Source of the DNA: Synergistaceae bacterium
Lineage (GTDB): Bacteria; Synergistota; Synergistia; Synergistales; Synergistaceae
NCBI GenBank assembly: GCA_031274465.1
Contig: JAISQC010000184.1
Span: 1-11,890, forward strand
Length of the DNA: 11,890 nucleotides
Reading direction: 5' to 3'
The position numbers were made by a program, and so were the translations under genes. The notes beneath the pieces are model-generated. The model ran no database searches and was not told the origin of the DNA. It saw nothing but the letters and a program-made list of their open reading frames with translations. This document shows positions 1 through 6,000 of the stretch, piece by piece. Each line of letters starts with the position of its first letter. Within the stretch, counting starts at the first letter, position 1.

Positions 1-548
1 CAAAAACGCCTGCCCCATAGACACGCGCACAGCAGTATCGCCAAAAACATCAGGCACACGGCGATCAGCCCCGGCGCTGTTTCACCTCGCAACAAGAGCG
101 TCAATGACGTGATTCCGCGCCCGAAGTTCGAAATGGGGTCGAGCAGGATGAAAAATGCCCCCTTAGCGGCTAACAGCCCTACTGCGGCCAATGAGAGGAC
201 CGCAACACAACGCCACCCCCCAACGGAAATGTATTTCGTCCGGGATATTTTCAATTTGGCGGAAATTCTCCACGCAAATTCCTGCAACGCTCCCATCGGG
301 CAGAAGGCCGAGCAGAACACGCGCCCGAAAACGGCCGCCAGAGCGAGAAACAGGACAACCGCGCCGCTTGTCGCCCCGACCCCGACGGCGCGGGCGGAAA
401 ACTGCCAGTTCATCATATCGCCGAACGCGTCCGAGTCCGCCCCGAAGCCGAGGTAAAAATACAGGAACGCCGCCAAAACCGAGACGGCAACGACAGCGCG
501 CGCGAAAAAAAACGCCTGGTACCTCGCCTTACCCGAAGGATATGGCAT
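1..548 (-). CDS. 4Fe-4S binding membrane protein (NapH/NosR-like), 5' part only
   Basis: This is the N-terminal 182 residues of a membrane protein whose gene runs off the left edge. The ATG at 548-546 is the first possible start after an in-frame TAA; it lacks a clear Shine-Dalgarno, so the start is moderately sure. Hydrophobic segments lie at about residues 12-33, 63-78, 115-135 and 165-178. Residues 75-86 read GRVFCSAFCPMG, the CxxxCP-type motif of the polyferredoxin-like membrane family (NapH, NosR, RnfE-like 4Fe-4S proteins). A second WGRRF motif begins at residue 178, exactly where the repeat of that motif is expected, and is cut by the edge. Such proteins pass electrons at the cytoplasmic membrane. 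The gene lies downstream of and co-directional with a DUF362 gene, a pairing I recall from anaerobes, so the two probably work together; the substrate cannot be told. The cluster-ligand count cannot be checked because the C-terminal half is missing. Confidence 0.8.
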   Translation of the reverse strand, partial: MPYPSGKARYQAFFFARAVVAVSVLAAFLYFYLGFGADSDAFGDMMNWQFSARAVGVGATSGAVVLFLALAAVFGRVFCSAFCPMGALQEFAWRISAKLKISRTKYISVGGWRCVAVLSLAAVGLLAAKGAFFILLDPISNFGRGITSLTLLLRGETAPGLIAVCLMFLAILLCACLWGRRF

Positions 549-567
549 GTATGGAAACGCGGCTTAT

Positions 568-749
568 GGAACCACTGAATAAATAACCTTTTGGCTGCAA
601 TGGGCATATTCGCCCTCCCTCTTCGCGTTTGCCATAAAAATGGTCCTCGACGTAGCTCTGCTACGCCTACGGCCATTTTCACGACAACCGTTTCGACGGA
701 GAACGAATCTACTCCATTTCGCCGAAAAGAACATTTATTCAGCGATTCC
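568..749. repeat. 182-bp imperfect palindromic element (possible MITE-like repeat)
   Basis: The whole interval between the two minus-strand genes is one long inverted repeat. The left end begins GGAACCACTGAATAAAT and the right end, read on the other strand, begins GGAATCGCTGAATAAAT. Matching continues inward: ATTCG-2 nt-CTCC in both arms, AAAATGG in both arms, and a perfect central stem CGTAGC-TCT-GCTACG at 651-665. The stem centre (658) coincides with the geometric centre of the element (658.5). The arms are about 90 nt each and roughly two-thirds identical by eye, with small indels. The right end touches the TAA stop of the DUF362 gene (750-752). No coding capacity of its own is evident. 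It may be a non-autonomous mobile repeat or a structural RNA element in the DUF362 to 4Fe-4S transcript; the sequence alone does not decide. Confidence 0.75.
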
Positions 750-1667
750 TTAGACTGTCAGCCGTTCGATCTTCAGCTTCGACAGATCCATCTCGCCGTG
801 GCCCGCGGCAGCGGCAAGGCGTATGTGCTCTATCTCCCCCTGCTTGTGCCCGAGCATCATCGCCCCGGCGGTGTCCGCCGCCACGACGTCGGGGGATATG
901 ATGAGGGATCCCATCTCGACTACGTCCGACGGAGAGCCGCCGCGCGGGCCGTTTCTGGTTATCACGCGGCCGGCGTCTATGACGTTGAGGTTCGGCTTGC
1001 GGGCTGTCAGAAAATCGGCTATGCAGCTTTGGAGGCCCTTTGCGTGGTAATCGCGCCTGCTCCAGACGCAGCCCATCAGGCCCTTTGCGGAGATGCTGAC
1101 CCCGGCGCCGCCGTGGTGCTTGAGCACGGGAACGCTTATCAGGACGTCGCTTTCGAGCAGCGACTCGTGGATCATGGCCTCCTTGAGCGCCTTTCCGCCC
1201 ACCTGCACGCTTTGATAGTATCCCTCTTTTTCGGACGGCGCGTAAACCCCGCCGGCGCTCTTTATGGCGTCATCGATCCCGGAGGATGCCTTGCTCCTCT
1301 CCCAGTATTCTATGGAATGATCCATGACGAACACCCGCACGGCCCCGGCATCGAGGCAGTGCCTGACGACGCTCGCCACGAGCTCGGGCGATGTGTTGGC
1401 GCCGCCGCTTTGTGGGACGTCCCACGACATGTTAGGCTTGATGACTACCTTCTGACCGCTGCGGACGAACCTGCCCATGCCGCCGATCGCCTTCATGCCC
1501 CTGTCGAACATCTCAGCAACTCCGCCGCCCTTCAATGCGACCAGATCGGGGTATTCTTCCGCGGCAAAAGCGGCTTTGGCGATGTTTCTAAACCCCTTTG
1601 GAAGAAATAAGACTCCGGCCCCTATCCCCATAGCGGCGGATTTTTTCAAAAATTCGCGCCTGTTCAT
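750..1667 (-). CDS. DUF362 domain protein with twin-arginine (Tat) signal
   Basis: The protein has 305 residues. The start ATG at 1667-1665 is preceded by a strong ribosome-binding site (AGGGGGGT on the minus strand, about 8 nt upstream). Residues 2-9 are NRREFLKK, a good Tat motif, followed by a hydrophobic stretch (11-22) and a plausible signal-peptidase site after AAFA near residue 35, so export as a folded protein is expected. The mature part has DUF362 family features: a VVIKPNMSW segment (74-82), DVLISVPVLKHH (174-185) and KGLMG (195-199). DUF362 proteins are often found with, or fused to, ferredoxin domains; the reaction is not established. There is no cysteine-rich ferredoxin domain here, which may be supplied by the 4Fe-4S membrane protein encoded downstream. 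The gene diverges from dnaA and is co-oriented with replication leaving the origin. Family assignment is confident; function is unknown. Confidence 0.88.
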   Translation of the reverse strand: MNRREFLKKSAAMGIGAGVLFLPKGFRNIAKAAFAAEEYPDLVALKGGGVAEMFDRGMKAIGGMGRFVRSGQKVVIKPNMSWDVPQSGGANTSPELVASVVRHCLDAGAVRVFVMDHSIEYWERSKASSGIDDAIKSAGGVYAPSEKEGYYQSVQVGGKALKEAMIHESLLESDVLISVPVLKHHGGAGVSISAKGLMGCVWSRRDYHAKGLQSCIADFLTARKPNLNVIDAGRVITRNGPRGGSPSDVVEMGSLIISPDVVAADTAGAMMLGHKQGEIEHIRLAAAAGHGEMDLSKLKIERLTV

Positions 1668-1695
1668 TCCCGCAACCCCCCTTGAAAACTATTTT

Positions 1696-1720
1696 ATACG
1701 AGCCACACCGATACGAGCCA
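1696..1720. repeat. Tandem 10-bp direct repeat in the DUF362 leader
   Basis: ATACGAGCCA occurs perfectly at 1696-1705 and again at 1711-1720, a 15-bp period, and a third partial copy (GAGCC) follows at 1725-1729. The repeats lie between the putative DUF362 promoter and its ribosome-binding site, so they would be in the 5' leader of that minus-strand transcript. They could be an operator or an RNA-level site; no known motif was recognised. Confidence 0.5.
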
Positions 1721-1763
1721 TTCTGAGCCGATCTGAAAAATTTTCGCAAAATACGACTTTATA

Positions 1764-1795
1764 CATAATTATCCTTATTATGATTCGATAAACAA
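1764..1795 (-). promoter_or_regulatory. Putative DUF362 promoter with overlapping dyad
   Basis: On the minus strand, TTGTTT (1795-1790) and GATAAT (1773-1768) are separated by 16 nt and resemble sigma-70 -35 and -10 boxes about 100 nt upstream of the DUF362 start. A dyad, CATAAT (1764-1769) with ATTATG (1777-1782), overlaps the -10 and could bind a repressor. The AT-rich dyad is vaguely similar to Fur/PerR-type operators but does not match either consensus well. This is judged by eye only. Confidence 0.35.
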
Positions 1796-1866
1796 GTGTA
1801 TAAATATACAAAAGAACTGCAAAAACATAATGGTCGAATAAAGGCGATTTTTTTTGTCCACCTAAG

Positions 1867-2055
1867 TTATGCACATTGGTGGATAACTCGAAAAATTTTT
1901 CCACTTCCCACACTTCCGCATCCGCGCCATTTTATATTCCATAAATTATTTTTTGTGATTCGCCGCGTTTTTGGAGACGGGCAATATCAACTATCCGCAA
2001 TATCCACAAAATTCGCGGGCGGTTTTGTGAATATGTGGATAAAAAAAGTGGATAA
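1867..2055. other. Upstream DnaA-box cluster (oriC part 1)
   Basis: Several sites match or nearly match the DnaA box TTWTNCACA. TTATGCACA at 1867-1875 (+) is exact, and TTATCCACA at 2034-2042 (-) is a perfect consensus box. One-mismatch sites are TTATCCACC 1878-1886 (-), TTTTCCACT 1897-1905 (+), ATATCCACA 2000-2008 (+), ATATTCACA 2026-2034 (-) and TTATCCACT 2047-2055 (-). The first two boxes face each other 2 nt apart, forming an imperfect palindrome at 1866-1887. The boxes at 2000-2008 and 2026-2034 also form an inverted pair whose arms extend through AAAA. Together with the position just upstream of dnaA, this supports an origin or a dnaA autoregulatory region. The surrounding stretch 1668-2190 is AT-rich and holds no gene that I can support. 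Confidence 0.8.
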
Positions 2056-2100
2056 TATGCGCCATTAGGCTCATTTTTTTTGAACCTCATCTTTTGGAGC

Positions 2101-2131
2101 TTGACAATATTCATTCATGATAGAATATAAA
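2101..2131 (+). promoter_or_regulatory. dnaA promoter
   Basis: A consensus -35 box TTGACA lies at 2101-2106. The -10 falls in the AT-rich run 2121-2131, where AATATA gives 17-nt spacing and TATAAA gives 19. The start codon is about 60 nt downstream of the expected transcription start. The nearest DnaA boxes (2034-2055) end about 45 nt upstream of the -35, which would allow autoregulation by DnaA. Confidence 0.6.
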
Positions 2132-2190
2132 CGCTCTGCGCTGACTCAAGAATATATGGACGCGCACGTGACGCTATGGGGTGTTTTTAG

Positions 2191-3516
2191 GTGGAAAAAA
2201 AAGACATAGAAGCGATATGGAAAGACATACTGTCATCCTCCAGCGATTTTTTGCCGGAGGGGGTGAACGCGATATGGCTCGACACTTGCAGTCCCGTGTC
2301 CATCGACGACGATCTCCTTTTGATAGAGGCGTACAACCAATTTACAAAGTCCAAGATGGACTCCATGATACTGGAGCCTCTCGTCTGCTTTTTGAAAGAG
2401 CGCGGATACGCTTCTTCGGCATCCGTCAGAATTTCCGACGAAGTCCTGTCCGAGCACGACAAGCCCAAAACCCCGTCCAAGGCGCAACCGTCTCAGAGAA
2501 AAAACGGGCTTAACCCGAACTATGTCTTCGACATGTTCGTAGTGGGCAAGTCCAACAGGTTCGCCCACGCCGCCAGCCTCGCAGTGAGCGAAGCCCCGGG
2601 CGTGGCCTACAACCCGCTCTTTATATGGGGAGGGGTGGGGCTCGGGAAAACGCACCTCATGCACGCAATCGCGCATCACGTCGAATACAACATCACCGAC
2701 GCCCGCACCCTCTACGTCAGCTCCGAAAAATTTACCAACGACCTGATAACTGCCATCAGAACGGGAAAAAACGAGGACTTCAGAAAGCAGTACCGCAACC
2801 TCGACCTCCTTCTCGTGGACGACATACAGTTCATAGCGGACAAGGAGCAGACGCAGGAGGAGTTCTTCAACACGTTCAACACCCTGTACGAGGCCTCAAA
2901 ACAGGTAGTGATCAGTTCCGACCGGCCGCCGCGCGACATCGTGGGAGTCGAGGAGCGCTTGGTGTCGCGCTTCGAATCGGGCCTCGTGGCTGACATACAT
3001 ACGCCGGACCTCGAGACGAGGGTCGCGATACTCCAAAAAAAAGCCGACCTGAAAAACCGGCATGTGCCGGAGGACGTCATACTGTTCCTTGCCCAGAACA
3101 TACCCAGCAACATAAGGGAGCTCGAAGGGGCCTTAAACAGGGTCATAGCCTACTCCGAATTCAACTCGGAGCCGATGAACCCAGAGAACATCGGGGTATG
3201 GCTGAAGGACATCCTGAGAAGCAACTCGAAGGGGCAGGTGAGCATAGACTACATACAGCAGCTCGTCGCAGAGAGCTTCGGCATAACGATGGAAGAGCTG
3301 ATATCGCCCAACAGGACTGCCGAGTTCGCGCTGGCGCGCCAGATAGCGATGTACGTGGCAAGAAAAAACCTCCCGATCACGGTAAACCAGATAGCGATAG
3401 CCTTCAACAGGAAGGACCACACGACAGTGCTCTACGCTTGCCGTAGAATAGAAGAGATGATTAAGACGAACCTGCGGGTTAAGACCATTGTGGATAACGT
3501 GCAGAACAAACTGTAA
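2191..3516 (+). CDS. dnaA: Chromosomal replication initiator DnaA
   Basis: The 441-residue protein shows all four DnaA domains. Domain I is about residues 1-80, with a short variable linker at 80-105 (basic, KPKTPSKAQPSQRK). The AAA+ domain runs from about 108 (NPNYVFDMFVVG) with Walker A GGVGLGKTH at 147-155, Walker B LLLVDDIQF at 206-214, and NIRELEGAL (sensor II region) at 307-315. Domain IV at about 345-441 carries the DNA-binding signature KDHTTVLYACRRI at 408-420; the usual GGRDHTT is NRKDHTT here. DnaA-ATP binds DnaA boxes and melts oriC. The start is GTG at 2191, preceded by a modest GGGGTG ribosome-binding site. DnaA boxes flank the gene on both sides, and one perfect box (3489-3497) lies within its last codons. 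The short linker makes it compact. Confidence 0.98.
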   Translation: MEKKDIEAIWKDILSSSSDFLPEGVNAIWLDTCSPVSIDDDLLLIEAYNQFTKSKMDSMILEPLVCFLKERGYASSASVRISDEVLSEHDKPKTPSKAQPSQRKNGLNPNYVFDMFVVGKSNRFAHAASLAVSEAPGVAYNPLFIWGGVGLGKTHLMHAIAHHVEYNITDARTLYVSSEKFTNDLITAIRTGKNEDFRKQYRNLDLLLVDDIQFIADKEQTQEEFFNTFNTLYEASKQVVISSDRPPRDIVGVEERLVSRFESGLVADIHTPDLETRVAILQKKADLKNRHVPEDVILFLAQNIPSNIRELEGALNRVIAYSEFNSEPMNPENIGVWLKDILRSNSKGQVSIDYIQQLVAESFGITMEELISPNRTAEFALARQIAMYVARKNLPITVNQIAIAFNRKDHTTVLYACRRIEEMIKTNLRVKTIVDNVQNKL

Positions 3517-3684
3517 AAAAGCGTGGATCTCCTGTGGATGACCCTGGTTCATTTCCGTGAAACGCGTTTTACTCACAATATAAATGTGGATAGTGTGAAT
3601 AATTCCGGGTCAAACGCGATTGCGTTTTCCACATGGAAAAGTTTGAGACACCGCCGCTTGAGCGGCGTTTTCCACGAATCCACA
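3489..3684. other. Downstream DnaA-box cluster (oriC part 2)
   Basis: This cluster starts inside the 3' end of dnaA and fills most of the dnaA-dnaN gap. Exact matches to TTWTNCACA are TTATCCACA 3489-3497 (-), TTATTCACA 3594-3602 (-) and TTTTCCACA 3625-3633 (+). One-mismatch sites are TCATCCACA 3533-3541 (-), CTATCCACA 3585-3593 (-, directly abutting the 3594 box) and TTTTCCACG 3668-3676 (+). GAATCCACA 3676-3684 (+) is weaker. The box at 3625 sits inside a perfect dyad TTTTCCA-CA-TGGAAAA. A perfect 10-bp palindrome AAACGCGTTT is at 3560-3569. The box orientation switches from minus to plus toward the AT-rich unwinding site, as in bipartite origins. No gene is apparent in 3517-3778. Confidence 0.82.
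3652..3671 (+). terminator. Possible rho-independent terminator after dnaA
   Basis: A GC-rich perfect stem CGCCGC-TTGA-GCGGCG (3653-3656 core; arms 3652-3657 and 3662-3667) is followed by TTTT. It could end dnaA transcription before dnaN. The U-run is short and doubles as the start of a DnaA-box-like TTTTCCACG, so the hairpin may equally serve the origin. Confidence 0.4.
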
Positions 3685-3688
3685 GTCT

Positions 3689-3741
3689 CTACTGATACTA
3701 CTTCTAATTTATTAATATAATATAATAGAAATTATCAGTAG
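3689..3741. other. Putative DNA unwinding element with DnaA-trio-like triplets
   Basis: Immediately after the plus-oriented DnaA boxes, the + strand reads in triplets CTA CTG ATA CTA CTT CTA ATT (3689-3709). On the complementary strand each triplet has a central A, as expected for DnaA-trios (consensus 3'-GAT-5'). A very AT-rich run to 3735 follows. The interval is bounded by a perfect 9-bp inverted repeat, CTACTGATA (3689-3697) and TATCAGTAG (3733-3741), with a second nested pair TTCTA (3702-3706) and TAGAA (3726-3730). Two overlapping TATAAT hexamers (3716-3721, 3721-3726) could also act as -10 boxes for dnaN. The arrangement resembles the basal unwinding system described for B. subtilis oriC; the match is by eye. 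Confidence 0.65.
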
Positions 3742-3778
3742 TTATGTTTTTCGAACAGTCACTCCGGGAGGTATTTGG

Positions 3779-4945
3779 ATGAAAATATCGGTAAACAAAG
3801 AAATTTTTTTGAAAAGCTGGGGGCTCGCCGAACGGGGTGCCGGGGCTTCGGGGGCAATGAACATTTACTCGACCGTCAGGATGCGCGCCGACATGGATGA
3901 AGTCGAGCTTCAGGCCACGGATATAAGGACCTCCGTAATATGCAAAGCGGGGGGAGTGACCGTCATAGAGCCGGGGGAAGCCGTCATACCGATCAAAGGG
4001 GTGTCCGACCTCTTCAAGAAGGCCGGCGCTTCGGATTTCATGATACAGATCGACGGCGGGCAGGCGGTCATGACGTCTGGGAAGAGCAGGTACAAGTTCG
4101 CGACCTATCCGACAGGCGACTTTCCGAAGCTCCCTGCGTCCTCCGGTGCGGGTTTTTTTTGCTCGATGCCGGTTTCGGCCCTTATCTCCGCTATCGAGAA
4201 GGGGACGCTGTGCGCGTCGTCCGGCGACGAATACCCTCAGTATCTGTCGAGCGCTTACTTTGAGATGGCTCAGGGCGTCTTGAACATAGTTTCTACGGAC
4301 AAGCGGCGGCTCGCGCTGTGCAAGGCCGAGGTGACTGAGGGCAGCGAGAGCGATCCGATGCTGCTGCCGATGAAGGGCCTGAAAGAGCTTCAAAGGGTGC
4401 TTGGGATGATCGATTCGGGCCAGGAGATGAAAATATCCTGCGATGACGCTCAGGCGTATTTTATAGCAGAAGGCGTCGAGCTGGCGGTCCGCAAGGTTGA
4501 GACGAAGTTCCCCGCGTATGCCAAGATATTGCCCACGTCGCACAAAACGTCTGCCGACATAGACAAGAGCTCGCTCATATCCGCCATAGAGAGGGTGGAC
4601 GTGGTAGTGCGCGATTACAACAAGACCGTGTTGGTCAATTTGGACTTGAACGGCGAGTGCACCCTTTCCGGCATAGCTCAGGAGTTCGGCGAGGCCGTGG
4701 AGCATATCCAGTGCAACGTAGAGGGCGAGCCGGTCTTCATAGGTTTTAACACCAGATTTTTCTACGACGCGGTAAAAGCGCTGGACGGCCCTATGGCAAG
4801 GCTCGTCTTTAACGGATCGGAGGGGCACATGGTCGTGCGTCTGGCGAATTCGGACAATTTTCTCTGCCTCGTGGCGCCCGTCGAATTGAGCAAGGAGGAA
4901 ATGGAGGCTCGCGACATATCGGACGGCGGGGTAGATGTACTTTAA
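3779..4945 (+). CDS. dnaN: DNA polymerase III beta subunit (sliding clamp)
   Basis: The 388-residue protein has the three-domain clamp layout. Recognisable segments are PIKGVSDLFKKA (71-83), STDKRRLALCKAE (172-184, matching the ATDGHRLA region), KFPAYAKILP (242-251, matching the KFPDY segment) and GFNTRFFYDAVKAL (322-335). The clamp encircles DNA and tethers polymerase III and many repair partners. The start ATG has an excellent GGGAGG site 7-8 nt upstream (3766-3771). Clamps normally end in a short MPMR-like peptide that forms part of the partner-binding pocket. Here the equivalent is CLVAPVEL at about 363-370, followed by an acidic 18-residue tail (371-388) not usual for the family. The last 11 nt overlap recF, which implies translational coupling. 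Confidence 0.97.
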   Translation: MKISVNKEIFLKSWGLAERGAGASGAMNIYSTVRMRADMDEVELQATDIRTSVICKAGGVTVIEPGEAVIPIKGVSDLFKKAGASDFMIQIDGGQAVMTSGKSRYKFATYPTGDFPKLPASSGAGFFCSMPVSALISAIEKGTLCASSGDEYPQYLSSAYFEMAQGVLNIVSTDKRRLALCKAEVTEGSESDPMLLPMKGLKELQRVLGMIDSGQEMKISCDDAQAYFIAEGVELAVRKVETKFPAYAKILPTSHKTSADIDKSSLISAIERVDVVVRDYNKTVLVNLDLNGECTLSGIAQEFGEAVEHIQCNVEGEPVFIGFNTRFFYDAVKALDGPMARLVFNGSEGHMVVRLANSDNFLCLVAPVELSKEEMEARDISDGGVDVL

Positions 4946-5999
4946 AACCACCTACTTTCATAATTTCAGAAATTTGCGGGGAGAGCGCCGCGAGTGGGTT
5001 TCGGGCTTCAACCTGATCACCGGCCCAAATGGTTCGGGAAAGACGAATTTTTTGGAGGGCCTCAACCTAATATCCGGATGGGGCCCTTTTGACAGAAAGG
5101 TTAAAATTCCCCAGTTGGTGCGCAGGTTTCCAAGCGATCACGACAAAACAGGCGCCGCCTCGCTGTGGGGCATGGCGTGCGGCGAGGACGAGTCGGAGGT
5201 GTTCGCGTCGCTTCAAGTAAGATGCCAGCTCAAATGCGACGACAAATCCATAGGGGCCTCCGAGATGAGAAGGAAAATACCGATGCTGTCGTTCATGCCG
5301 GGCCACATGTCGCTCCTCAAAGGCGGGGCTTCGTGCAGGAGGCAGCTTCTTGACATGATCGGCGCCGTGGTGAGCGTTCAATATGCGCGCATCCTTCACG
5401 ACTACAGGCACTTGCTGAGGCAGAAATCCGCGTTGCTTCGGAAAATGCGCAGCGCGGAAGTTACGGACAGGATGATGATAGCTTTCGGATCGTGGCTGTG
5501 GTCGGCGCGCGAGGAAATTTTGAGCTTGCTCAAGTCGGAGATGGAAAATTTTTCGCAGTTGCTTCCGGCGCCCCTTGATTTTTTTTTGAAGAGGGGCGGT
5601 GGCACGTCCGACGACAGCCCTGTCGGTGATTTCAAGAGGTCTCTCCAGATTGTCAGGGAAAAGGAGATTTTTTCGAGGATGCCGCTCGTCGGCCCGCACA
5701 GGGATGACATAATATTCACCAGCGAAGGGGTGGAGACGTCCGTCGCTTTTTCGCGCGGGCAGAACAGGAGGGCGGTGTCGGCTATAATACTGGCTTCCGC
5801 GCACGTCGTGGAGCAAAAGCTGGGCAAGAAGCCGGTGCTCGTGTTCGACGAGATAACCTCCGAACTCGACGAGCAGGGAAGGGAGCTTGCGATAGAAGCC
5901 CTTCTGGACACCGGGTATCAGGTGTTCGCCGCAACTGCCGACGCGCTTCCGCACGAGGGCGTCGAAATACACAAAATGAGGGACGGCAGGTTTTTGTGA
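4935..5999 (+). CDS. recF: DNA replication/repair protein RecF
   Basis: The 354-residue SMC-like ATPase has Walker A GPNGSGKTN at residues 30-38, the N-terminal FHNFRNL motif (8-14), GPHRDD (253-258), the signature SRGQ (273-276) and Walker B VLVFDEITSELD (301-312). The family usually has LLLDD(V) here; the DE pair is a mild variant that keeps the catalytic acidic residue. RecF binds gapped DNA and helps load RecA with RecO and RecR. The ATG overlaps the end of dnaN by 11 nt and the stop is 1 nt before mnmG, so it is read as part of the dnaN operon. Length is normal for the family. Confidence 0.95.
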   Translation: MYFKTTYFHNFRNLRGERREWVSGFNLITGPNGSGKTNFLEGLNLISGWGPFDRKVKIPQLVRRFPSDHDKTGAASLWGMACGEDESEVFASLQVRCQLKCDDKSIGASEMRRKIPMLSFMPGHMSLLKGGASCRRQLLDMIGAVVSVQYARILHDYRHLLRQKSALLRKMRSAEVTDRMMIAFGSWLWSAREEILSLLKSEMENFSQLLPAPLDFFLKRGGGTSDDSPVGDFKRSLQIVREKEIFSRMPLVGPHRDDIIFTSEGVETSVAFSRGQNRRAVSAIILASAHVVEQKLGKKPVLVFDEITSELDEQGRELAIEALLDTGYQVFAATADALPHEGVEIHKMRDGRFL

Positions 6000-6000
6000 C

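Noticed and set aside
109..586. Plus-strand frames at the left edge
   Set aside because: The opposite strand encodes a membrane protein with a clear 4Fe-4S motif; the plus frames are Arg/Pro-rich shadows.
591..1610. 339-codon plus-strand frame opposite the DUF362 gene
   Set aside because: The DUF362 protein with Tat signal and good ribosome-binding site explains this DNA; the plus-strand product shows no motif and begins inside the palindromic element.
1696..1729. Short tandem repeats as a CRISPR or iteron array
   Set aside because: Only two full copies of 10 bp at a 15-bp period; too few and too short for either.
3704..4951. Long minus-strand reading frame (415 codons) opposite dnaN
   Set aside because: It is fully antisense to a clear clamp gene, and its composition is that of the complement of dnaN codons with no recognisable domain.
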